Shown piece after piece: positions 48,549-58,709 of a stretch of 64,000 bases of DNA. The stretch is from Dillenia suffruticosa. Taxonomy: Eukaryota > Streptophyta > Magnoliopsida > Dilleniales > Dilleniaceae. The first letter of the stretch is position 1. Every line of letters begins with the position of its first letter. Location: contig JAVTVX010000010.1 of assembly GCA_033439265.1 (NCBI GenBank), forward strand, positions 16,585,490 to 16,649,489. Direction: 5' to 3'. The translations under genes and the position numbers were made by a program. The notes below the pieces were generated by a model, which searched no databases, was not told the origin of the DNA, and saw nothing but the letters and a program-made list of their open reading frames with translations.

Positions 48549-49332
48549 ATGGCAGCCAATTTGGGTCCAGCATTCGCATACACGGTGGTTTACGTGAATG
48601 ACGTCGTCAAATCCATAGCTTTCTACAAGAAGGCCTTCGGTTGCGTTGTTCGTCGCTTGGACGAATCTCAGGGGTAAGTAAGATGTTTCTTTTAACCAAA
48701 TGAATTAAGCTTTAAATCAATATTGTTTTTATTTAAATTTTAATTAAATATATTTACTTAAATTTATAAAAAATATAAGAATGGCTTGATCAGGAAATAC
48801 GTATTCGGAGCATTTAACTCTAGATTCTTTTTCTCTATCTTTGCCTAACTGGTTTAGATGGGGAGAGCTGGAGAGTGGTCAGACCACCATAGCGTTCACC
48901 CCATCTCACCAACACGAGACCGATGACATAACCGGATCTGTTCAGGCCCCAAAAAGGGAAAAGAGAGAGCGCCCGTCGAGCTTTGCTTTGCTTACACAGA
49001 CGTTGGTGCCGCATATAAGGTATAAATTCTTATTCTTTTTTTTTTCCCCTCGAAAAGAGGATATGTTGTCTGTGAAGATACCTTTGATTGGGATCAGAGG
49101 GCGGTGGAGAATGGAGCAGTGCCGGTGAGCGAAGCGGAGGAGAGAGTGGGGCCAGAAAGTTGGGAACGTGCGCGACATCGACGGGAACGTGTTGAGGTTA
49201 GGAAGCCATGTTTCGCCGCCAAAACACGATCAAGACGCCGAGGATGCGCTGAAGAGGAAAATAGTTTCCGGTAGAAGAATGTCTGTCTTGTGTTTATACT
49301 CCGTACCAGAGGATTCCTTATTTGGGAGTTAA
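48549..49332 (+). pseudogene. Glyoxalase/VOC-family gene with two frame disruptions
   Basis: Vicinal-oxygen-chelate proteins include glyoxalase I-like and stress-induced plant proteins. Exon 1 (48549-48673) encodes MAANLGPAFAYTVVYVNDVV through RRLDESQ. Exon 2 (48858-49019) encodes GWGELESGQTTIAFTP and HQHETDDITGSVQAPK. Exon 3 (49098-49332) encodes RAVENGAVPVSEAEER, WGQKVGNVRDIDGN and LRLGSHVSPPKHD. Splice sites are intact. Within exon 2 the frame must shift between QAPK and APVELCFAYTDVGAAYK (near 48950-48972; one base missing), and within exon 3 near 49146 (one base extra) before WGQKVGN. As written the gene cannot make a full protein. Recent pseudogenisation or two base-calling errors could explain this. 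The last part also extends about 40 residues past the usual end. Confidence 0.8.
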
Positions 49333-50153
49333 AACAATACAAGAATAATAAATATTTTAAAAGCTTTCCTTTGATTTGAGCTGGACATGTATCTTGGAAT
49401 AATGTTGAGCGGACAAAATAAACAAAATTTTGTTTTAATTTTTTTTCTTGATTTTAAAAAATATTTTGATCAATTTGAATTACTTAAAAAATATTATACC
49501 CTGTTTGAAAGATGGACTAGTCCTGGAAGGAGCACTTCAATGGCAATATTTACCTTGTTAAAGATCACTGTATCTGGTCTTGAACAAGCTTCATAAAGCA
49601 TAAACATGAACTAGTTTTATGGCCCGCCCACAATTTTTTTGGGTACCTATTTCGACTAATCTAAAATTTGATTCAAACACCGTGCAGTCCTATTTAAGGG
49701 CTATTCTCTCGATATAGTATTTTTCATTTTCAAGTTTTGAGTCTGAAATTTAGTTAAAAGACATGACACCATATATGAGCATGCAATCCACAACCATAAC
49801 TAAATCGGCATTCAAGTCCAAAAGCAAAGTTACAACAATGCATTATATATTAGCACCAACCCTCGTTATCAAATCTCTGCTGAAAACAATATAAGTTGCA
49901 TAGGCCTGAAACCCAAAATACTAAGCGATCCCTTTTCAAAATACAGATAAGTTTCCTAAGTAACAATTACATGGAACATGCCGAGGGTGAAAAGAACAAG
50001 CAAGCTAAATAGAGAGAAACAGGTGTGAGATCTTTTAAATGTATATTATTCTACACGGATCCAACACTTACCCGGTCATTAAACCGGATATCTCACACAA
50101 TAAAATTAAAGAAATGGTGGTACAGATAAAAGCAGAAAGCAATGGCAGCATTA
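49333..50153. other. Spacer with a SINE-like copy
   Basis: It holds a decayed minus-orientation SINE-like copy at about 49633-49790. The end next to 50154 is probably the UBC 3' UTR. Confidence 0.4.
49633..49790 (-). repeat. Decayed SINE-like repeat
   Basis: Shows GGGTACCTATTTCGACTAAT, AACACCGTGCAGTCC, CTATTCTCTCGATATAGT and AAGTTTTGAGTCTGAAATTT, paralleling the copy at 47.94 kb. Confidence 0.45.
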
Positions 50154-53100
50154 TCAGGCCATTTCCTGAGATCGTCTAACACAACGGCTAACCTTTCTCT
50201 TGAATTCGTCTTTCCGGTCTCTCCATTCCTTCTGCATTTGTGCAAACAAAAGCCAATGTAAGTAGAGGCATTAAAAGATAATTCTCAAACCAACAAGAGA
50301 TACAACCACCCTCGAAGCAACAGACTTAAATCTGCCGCCCCCCCCCCCCCAGCGGCGGTGGACAAACCAATTATAGCTGATGAATTTTATTGTGCATCCT
50401 ATGAATTAGATGCTTGGCTAGACTAGAGCAACTGCAGGGAGCAGTTTGAGCAAACTGCAGAGAATGGAGACAGAAAAACTAATATATAAATTTGCATCAT
50501 CTAGGTATCACGCGTTCATCAGTAGTTTTTGAAAATATAACTCAGTTGTACATGCTTCTGGCATATGCCCCCCAACTCCTTGAAGCAACAGCAGGTTAAC
50601 AAAGCGTCCAAAGCTACTGATGCTTTGCTGTAACATTGTCAGGTAATGTAAACCAATACTTAGGTTGCAAATGGATAAAGTTGTTGCGAATAAACTTAAA
50701 TCTCAAATAAGTCAAGCCCAACCCTTAGTTTAAAGCTCAGTGCATAGTGGTGTCCACATTGGGACACATCTAAGTGCTGCATTGTTAACCTGGATCATAT
50801 TTGACCTATGTTACATGGACGGTTCATTTTGCCAAGCCATAGCCATCAGACAGTACATGGATGCCAATGTTTGGCATGCGTGTTAAATATAATAACTAGG
50901 CAATTCCAATGCTTGTCACGATAATACTACCTAAACACCAGAAAAGAAATACCTGTTCTTCTATCATCTTTCAAAGTGTATGCCATATAGTTGTACACAT
51001 ATGTTAGATATTTAAGTAATTTAGTCTTGAGCTCTGAAACCAAGCCTTGCAAACCATGAATATGAATACAACTTCAGTTTCTATTTGCATGAAAAATAAA
51101 AATAAAAATAATAATAAAATAAAATAAAAAAGAGTAAACACAGGACATCAACAAGAAGAACCACTAGCCCTTTCATTTAAGCAGACAAACACACAATTCT
51201 AATAAGCCTCACACAACTACCATAGTTTCCGGGAACATCACTTACAATATTAACAAAAAATTTTCGTTTTCAACATAATATATAAAATGAACTTACAGCA
51301 GCTTCCACATTCGCAGGTGATTCATCGTTTGGACTGGAAAGCATTGATATGATGCTCAAAACTATACTTTCAACCTGCCAAGGACCATGGTCTCAAACCT
51401 TTTAGTTAAAGAAATGCTTACAGTACAAAGAAGAAAAAGAGAATGCAAGTCCTATATAGTTGGACTAGCGGTGGGAAGTCCAAGAGGAGGGAGAGAGAGA
51501 GAGAGAAAAAAAAGGAAAAAAACCTGAAATCCAATCCTTATCAAATGGTGCCATCATAACAAAACATTATGGAAGAAAAAAAAAAGAGACCAAAAATAAA
51601 TAAATAAGTAAATAAGTAAAACCTATATCACCAATACCTTATCCTCGGTATTTGCACATTTTTCTCACAAAGATGTTACAACAAGATCTTTTCACCAAAT
51701 TTTCCAACTGGACAATTAATCATAGGAGAACCAAGTAAAGCATTGGATGAATTGATACTTTCGGAAGAATGATAATCTCATCCATATTTTTTCAATCTTT
51801 TATTTAAACTGATATAGAGGGATTACTGTTTGATAGATCTTGAACATCTAAATTTCTAGAAATGTCGATTATTAAACTTGAAACTTCTGAGGCATGGATT
51901 CTCCATTAGATAAGAACTTTTGTTCCCCAGAGGGTGGAATGAGAACAACTGATATAAATCGGGTAGTAAACATAGCAATCTGGTTTAATTGGGAAACTCC
52001 ATGGCTGTGCAGTTTAGAACAGCAGGAGTGGAGGCTTCTTGTGATGAATGATGATGGATTGCATGGCAAAGAGTAGACAAGGTTTTCTTTGAGACGAAAT
52101 CGCGAAGAAAACAGATAAGAGGAAGAAGAGGTGGAGATGGAAATGATATAGACTTGGAAGCGAAGAGGTCTTAAACCAAAATAAGAGTGACTCTAGACAT
52201 TTCAATGCTAATTTCATTCTCAAGTGTAATTACTACAAGAATACTACATACATCTGTCACCTTCATTCAAGAAGGGAATATAAATCATTTGAAAGGAGAA
52301 CAAGCCTTCATCAATTTATAGAAAAATCTTCATTGAAAAAGAGCTTGATTTTTAAGTTATCTTAGCATTGCATCACTCTTGTTACTATTTTCTAAGCATA
52401 ACTTGAGATCAAATGCAAACGTTTAACAATATGTTCAACAAAATGCATGGCGGGTGAATTTCTCCCTGCCAACAAAACTACATTTTTATGTTTAGACTGA
52501 CAAGGAGTTCCTTTGATAGATGGCTTATCAAACTTTAAGCAAGAAATAGTTTAATAATTATTCATATCATTGGATCAGTTCGTCAGATTGAATAGTTTCA
52601 ATTTAGCCTTTCTATTAAGGTGAAAAATGGGGGTAAAGAAACAACTGTAACATACTGTGTGAACAGGTGTCCAGCGCTCACTTGCAAGCTCGTAACCATT
52701 TGGATCATCCCCAGGAGGATGAAGAATCGATATGCAAACCCGTCCATCTGGATAAACTGTGACATTAGGAGGAAGCCATATTAGGTTCGAGGAATGCAGC
52801 AATGATCGTATCAAAATAAGTAATAAATAAATCAAATTAACATGTGTCTCTTAAATTAGGAACCCACCATTAGGATGCCACATCTCTGAAGTAAACCTCA
52901 CGGTTGGAGGGCTATTAGGATAATTCTGAGGAAACGTCATAATGGCATTGAAGAAGCCCCCATCACTGGAAAATCAACCAGCAAGAACATTATTAATCAA
53001 TTCATATGACATAAGAAGATATTGAAATCAAGTGGCAGTCTTTCCTAGAAGCATGTTCTATGGATAACAATGCTTTAAACACCATGAAAAGACTGAAAAA

Positions 53101-53886
53101 TGGGGATTGCACCGATTAATGATGAATACTTGCATGATGAATGGGCACAAAATAAAACTCAACTAAACTCTCTGGTTGGTATTCTTAAGAAATCGACCTT
53201 GGAAAGCATGATTCTGAGAAGAAAAATTAGTGCTCCCCATTCAAAATTGCTACATGCAAAAAAATGTCCCCAATTACCAAGCCAGAAATGGAATTGTCTA
53301 TAGGGTTCATTGAGAGATACAGAGCAATCCCACAATTAACCCAACCTATAAATTAGGGCAAAACCAGGGGAAGAACGTGAGACTATAAAAAGCATCACAA
53401 AAACACATCAAACAATCAAAGAAACTGCATAATTAGATGAAAGCATCTAGACCCTAAAAAATTCACCTATCCACGTTGAAGACAATCGTCAAAATTACCA
53501 TAAAAAACATACGAATTGAACCCTAAAAGAAGACAATAACGTTAACAACAAACAATATTAAAACCAATCAATAGAAAGGGAAAGAACATACTACAAAGTA
53601 TCAGGAGGTCCGATAATTGTAACACTCCATTCGAAGATGTTGCTCTCGTCTACTAAACCGGCAGAAAACCCATCAACCGGGTTTTTGCAAAGATCTGAAA
53701 AACCAGAGAAACAATAGATCAAGAGCCGATTTTGATTCAATACCCAGAAGAAAAAAACCAAAAAAGAACAAAAAAAGGAAACGAAAACCCCATAAGCAAT
53801 ATCGAGAGAAAGAGCAAAAATATAATAAAATGAATACCTTTGAGCTGTTTTTGAAGAAGAAGACTTGCTTGAGACGAAGAACCCAT
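50154..53886 (-). CDS. Ubiquitin-conjugating enzyme E2, UBC7 type
   Basis: Carries activated ubiquitin as a thioester and passes it to substrates with an E3; this subgroup (plant UBC7/13/14, animal UBE2G) is linked to ER-associated degradation. Exons: 53886-53838, 53694-53592, 52965-52868, 52756-52656, 51374-51297 and 50231-50154, in phase, 168 residues. Seen features: the N-terminal helix ([16 protein letters not shown]), the GPPDTLYDGGFF strand region, the HPN motif at 81-83, active-site Cys91 in [14 protein letters not shown], and the acidic loop after it ([13 protein letters not shown]) that marks this class. The C-terminal helix ([20 protein letters not shown]) is intact. The gene looks functional. 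Confidence 0.97.
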
Positions 53887-53939
53887 CTCCAAATAGAGGT
53901 TAGATTTCTCAAGAGGTCACCTTACCGAGGTTTTGCAGA

Positions 53940-55618
53940 GAAAGAGAGAGAGAGAAAATCAGATACCGCCGAATTGGATTATAAGCCGACGCTTTTAAGA
54001 AAGGTTTTGTTTTTCAATATATATATGTTGCATCTGGCTGTAATTGCACTTATTAGAAAAATAGTTGTCACTGTTTACAAGGGATCCCCTACGGTTCATT
54101 CATACGGAGCCAAGACGATGTGTGTTTGGTTCATTGCACCTGCAACCTCATATTTGCAATTCCCATGTTTTTCTTTCTAATGCTATGCACGTGCAATTCC
54201 CATGGTGTAGAAATTAGAAGTTGATTATAAATTTTGCTTTAAGCAACCCATTTACCAAATTCTGTAAGAAAAAAAAAAAAATCAGAATATGGAAAATTTG
54301 ACCTCTTTTCATATATTGTTTTTTTAATTCTTTTCAATGACCAAAAAAAGGAGTTGTTGCACCGTGTGAGCTACTCTGTATGTCCAATCCAAGGCCTGGT
54401 GGAGAGAGCAGAAAAAAAAATTCTTTTTTTAATTATTGAGCTTTTTATATTTATAACATTGCTAAAATTTTAATTATTGGCTTTTTTTTTCTTTGCAGCA
54501 TTATTCATACAATTTTAAAGCTTTTTTTTTTTTATCTTTTCGTTAAAAATAGACACTCTATTATATTATAAATATGATTTTTTTTTTCATCACATATATT
54601 CGAGTTTTGTCCGATTAATTTGATTCAAATACTGTAGAATTTATTTTAGAAATTGATTCTACCAAATCATTTTTTATCATTTTTAAATTTTAAATTGGAG
54701 ATTTTTTATTAAAAAAGTAAAATGTTCGATCAGTGTGACTTTTTTTTTTCCTTAACAATCTCTACGCCTAGGAGAGTTATATTATAGTTACCATAGTCAA
54801 GATAATTAGAAAGAATTTTGTGTGCTTTGTCATAAACAATCCAATTATTCGTTCTCTTGGCATATCAAAAAGTGGGAAAATCACTCAAATTTATGACTTT
54901 TTCAATCAAATCAAGGGAGTTTTAAAGCATTCCGTACTGGTTGTAATTTTGTGCCCAACATATAATATAATGAATTTGCATATGATAAACTGGTATTTAA
55001 AAAGTAGAAATTAAGCTAATAGGAATAACCTGGAACTTGTAATATAAAAGTTTATTAATATAATAATAATTTTAATCTTTACAAAAATTAATTATTTGTT
55101 TGTATAATTATTAAATATTTAAATGGAATGATGGAAATAAAATAAATTAGTAGAGTAGAAAAGCATAATTTTCACATTCGAAGCACAAGTTATTCTCGAG
55201 GTGCATTCATATGCATCATCTCATATTTAGAACTACATTTGATTCCGAAGAGTGTTTGTGTTATTTTGGGGTTTCTTCCACTTCACGTTCACGCCTGCGA
55301 AGAGTGGCTGGATTTGTTAAATTACCTACTGATCATCACTTAATCTAATTAATCACGATTCATCTCCAAAACTCTTTTAATATCTATTTTTTTTAAAATT
55401 TTAAAAATAAAATCATATTTAAATGGTATCCACGGATTAACCAAGGGTCGGTAATCAAGAAATATGTTTATCATTTCATTTAAGAGACCAAAGTCCTATA
55501 ATTTTAGTGATAAAGTATTAAATTTTTTTAACTAAAATTTCAAGTTAAAATCTTAGAAATAAAAAAATATAGATACCGAGAAAATTAATTCCTAAATTAA
55601 GCTTCATGGTGCAAAGAG
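53940..55618. other. UBC promoter side and AT-rich spacer
   Basis: GA-rich sequence at about 53940-53957 lies in the UBC leader on the opposite strand. The rest is AT-rich spacer with a decayed SINE-like copy at about 54580-54720. No gene is seen. Confidence 0.4.
54580..54720 (-). repeat. Decayed SINE-like repeat
   Basis: T-rich start, TCCGATTAATTTGATTCAAA, TAGAATTTATTTTAGAAATTG and AAATTTTAAATTGGAGATTTT follow the family order. Confidence 0.4.
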
Positions 55619-55625
55619 ATTGGTT

Positions 55626-55818
55626 AAAAAAAACCAAAATCCTTTGGGTTGAGTGATCGGGTGCTCTACTCCTTAATCAAAGTTCTCAAGTTCGAATCTT
55701 GAAAATGGTAAAAAAAGATTTGAGAGAATTAACCTCTTAAAATGAGTCCTGCAATACTTAAATAGGATTAATCAGAGAAATCTTTAATATTAGTAATGAA
55801 AAAAATAATAATAAATAA
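55626..55818 (+). mobile_element. SINE-like element with target-site duplication
   Basis: An A-box-like GAGTGATCGGGTGCTC (about 55653-55668) and a B-box GTTCGAATC (about 55691-55699) give the head a tRNA-like pol III promoter. The body contains GAATTAACCTCTTAAAATGA and TAAATAGGATTAATCAG and ends in an AAAAATAATAATAAATA tail. ATTGGTT flanks both sides (55619-55625 and 55819-55825). It is about 193 bases and is the best preserved copy of the window's family. Confidence 0.7.
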
Positions 55819-55974
55819 ATTGGTTCATTTGAGAGGAGAGGCCCTAAACATGTACGCAACCCATAAAGTTCGGGCCCAACTATTAATTGCGCCGGACTAC
55901 CGGTAAATTCAAAGTCCAGCCCTGAGCTTGAGACCAAGCCCGAATCCGAGCTCGAGCCTAACATTATTATTATT

Positions 55975-56115
55975 ATTATTTTTAGTTTTCATCTATCAGT
56001 GTTCGACTATATCGTTTCATTAATTCAATTTGAGTATTGTGAAACCCTTTATCAGATTGACTCCTCCAAATCCTTGACTAGAACTTGAGAGCTCTTTTTA
56101 AGGAATAAAATATCT
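55975..56115 (-). repeat. Decayed SINE-like repeat
   Basis: TCATTAATTCAATTTGAGTA, TGACTCCTCCAAATCC and AACTTGAGAGCTCTTTTTAAG follow the family order, immediately after an ATT microsatellite. Confidence 0.35.
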
Positions 56116-57895
56116 GATGAGTCGACCCAAAAAAATTTGATCTCAATTCTTACAATATTAGACTCTTTCTTGCTTTTTATTTTTAATTAAAAAATTTATT
56201 GTTTTTTCACCGGATCCTATTTTCTTTTATTCGCCAAGCAACCGGATTCATGGTGATCATCAGTTTAATTATGCTTCTAAACATTCTATAAAACTCCTTC
56301 CCTGTGGTATAATCATAGTGTTTGGAAGTTATATATATTTAGCTTATTTTATCTATAATATTTTTCAATCAAGATAAATTATAAATATTTAAAATATAAG
56401 CTTTTATAAATAAAAATCGTATTTGTCCTAAAAGAAATTTTAAGTTCATCTTTATTTAGGCTCATTTTTCCAAAATAGGGCAATATATAAATTCAGCCAT
56501 AATGATTTTGATTAACTAATAAAATTATAATAATCCAATATTTATCCATAAAATATCTAATTCACAAATTATTATTATTAGAAAAGGAAAATTAAATTAA
56601 ACCTCTCGTCTTGATTATTAAGTAATATTTGTAGTAAACTATTATCTTAGTCGCATGTCGGAACAAATCGGTGGAAGCCCGCATTTGTATAAATTGTTAA
56701 ACGTGAGCCAAATAGTAAGAGCTAAAGATTTGTTGCATGGACCATGAAACATGGATTTGATTACACCAATAATTCACAGATTTGAAACATGATATCAAAG
56801 TTAAGGAAGAAAAATTATGAATTAGTTGATTTTTTTTTTATTATACAAGAATTTGAATATTAAATTTTAAGATAAGAAGATCTTCAGATTTTAGGATTAG
56901 GAAAGAAAATCCATGAATCAGTTGAATTTTTGATTACACCAATATTTGAATACTGAATTTCAAGTTTTAGAGAAGAAGGATCCTTCTACAGAAAGTTTGT
57001 TGATTTACAAGAGCCGTGGGAGGGGGATTACTGTGGGACTTGGAACTTCGCAAGAGCATAATCAATAAAAAAAAAAAAGGAAAAAGAAAAAGAAAAAATT
57101 GCCATAGATTGATAGACACGTGACGGACACTGCAATGCACGAAGGCCGAGAGAGAGCTTAGCCAATACCGGACCGGACTGGTTAACTGCACAGGTCACGA
57201 AAAGACATGGATAATTGTAAAAGGACATGGTCCCTCCTTTCGGCAAAGGCTGACATTTCTCGGGAACTCCCCGTGCTCAAGGACCTGTCACTTCTCTCTC
57301 CTTCCCAAGCACGTTTTCAGAGCCAGCTAGCTGCTTGCCTTACCTCTTGTTCTTGGACATCTGATATTTGTACCCATGCCACGTGGCCAGTCCTGCTTTC
57401 AAAATTTCAATCGCACAGGGCAAAGTCTTACTTTTCCACCGTCCCAACATATTCCCTCCATCAAGATTTCCCATCCCATCAGTACGCGCTCTACATTTTG
57501 ATTAAAATAAAGGTGCACGATTTTCTCGAAACAGCCTTTTACAATTACAAATATTAAACCAAAAAAACAAAACAACTTAATTTAAAATTAAGAATACTAA
57601 ACACACACGCACTCAAATTCCAATTTTAGTAAAAACCTCAACAATTCTTATGATCAAAAATAAAAAAAAAAAATTAGAAAATAGCACGTAAATAAGTGCG
57701 ATTTCCATGATCAAAACCGAAAAGAGAGAAAAAATGAGAAGTGATCGTTCAAACCGCTAAATTTCATTAGAACTTTATATAGTACTCCAAGCAAAGCGTG
57801 ATATTGGCAGCAAACCAAACTAGGAACATAGTTTTCAATCTCACATTTTTTTTTTTCTAATTTTTCAGATAAAAACCGAAGCCAACAACAATTGA
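56116..57895. other. Spacer and TLP 3' UTR
   Basis: AT-rich to 57000, then a more GC-balanced stretch (57100-57560) with a palindromic CCACGTGG G-box at 57379-57386 but no neighbouring gene start I can identify. The last part is probably the 3' UTR of the thaumatin-like gene. Confidence 0.4.
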
Positions 57896-58648
57896 CTAGT
57901 GACAGAAGATGACTTTAAGCTCACGAGGAGAAGAACAGTCGTGCATAAGAGAAGGAGTATCATGGGCGTAGGTAAACGTGGCGGGACAAGCGTGCTTGAA
58001 AAACTCCGAGTAGCTCGACGCCTTGCATGTCTGAGGACTGTTGAAATGATTCCTGCAACACAGCTCGTCCGTACCGAAAGCTTCGCACCCACTCTTGCAA
58101 GCCACAACATGGCCCTGCGGTGCACGAACCCTCAATGCTTCTGGACACGTGGCAAGCAGATTCTCCTTGCACCCCACCACAGGACACATGCCCTTTCCCT
58201 CGTGCGGTGTCACAGTCATAGGCAAGTTAAAACCGTCGACCAAGGAGACACCGTACGAGCAGTAGTCAGCGGGGCCGTGGTGGAGGCTGAACTGTGCCAG
58301 CGTGGCGGGGGAGATGCCGCCGGAGCCGCCGCACTCGAGCCTTCCACAGTCGCCGGTGACGCAGGAGAAGCGGTTGTTGGCGTAAGTGCAGCCCGTGCGA
58401 GCCCAGATTCGGCCCGACCAATGCTGGGCCGGCGCATGGAAGGAGCGGTGGGTTAGAGTTTGGAGAGCAAAGCCACCACGCTCAAGGACCGGATGGCCCG
58501 CGTTCGGCTGGATTGCGGGCCAGATTGTGAAGGGGCAGTTGTTGACGACTGTTAAAATGAGACCGGGGTGCGTAGAGTATGCAATGGTGCACAGGACAAG
58601 GAAGGTGTGGAGTAGGAGAAGGACAGAAGTGGAAGCAGAAGAAGCCAT
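57896..58648 (-). CDS. Thaumatin-like protein (PR-5 family)
   Basis: Secreted disulphide-rich protein; family members include antifungal and glucan-binding proteins. One intronless frame of 250 residues starts with a signal peptide (ASTSVLLLLHTFLVLCTIAYS, cleaved near residue 25). The mature part begins GLILTVVNNCPFTIWPAIQP. The 16 conserved cysteines are present, including ELCCRN and the near-terminal KVIFCH, plus one extra in ADYCSYG. The acidic-cleft (REDDD) motif is altered: the usual Glu of TLAEF is Gln here (TLAQF) and the second Asp of the DFYDVSLVDG motif is Gly (CSYGVSLVDG), while VDGFNLPM is kept. The frame is otherwise complete and the fold should hold; enzymatic or antifungal action could be changed. 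Confidence 0.95.
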   Translation of the reverse strand: MASSASTSVLLLLHTFLVLCTIAYSTHPGLILTVVNNCPFTIWPAIQPNAGHPVLERGGFALQTLTHRSFHAPAQHWSGRIWARTGCTYANNRFSCVTGDCGRLECGGSGGISPATLAQFSLHHGPADYCSYGVSLVDGFNLPMTVTPHEGKGMCPVVGCKENLLATCPEALRVRAPQGHVVACKSGCEAFGTDELCCRNHFNSPQTCKASSYSEFFKHACPATFTYAHDTPSLMHDCSSPRELKVIFCH

Positions 58649-58695
58649 CGTTGAGTTTGCGATGCAGATGGGGAAGGTGAGAGAGAGGAGGTGGT

Positions 58696-58702
58696 ACTTA
58701 TA
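58696..58702 (-). promoter_or_regulatory. TATA box of the thaumatin-like gene
   Basis: TATAAGT on the minus strand lies about 50 bases before the ATG at 58648, a plausible TATA position for a short leader. Confidence 0.5.
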
Positions 58703-58709
58703 GAAGTGA

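Noticed and set aside
57899-58456. 185-residue open frame on the + strand
   Set aside because: It is antisense to the thaumatin-like gene and its composition follows from the GC-rich coding strand; no domain is seen.
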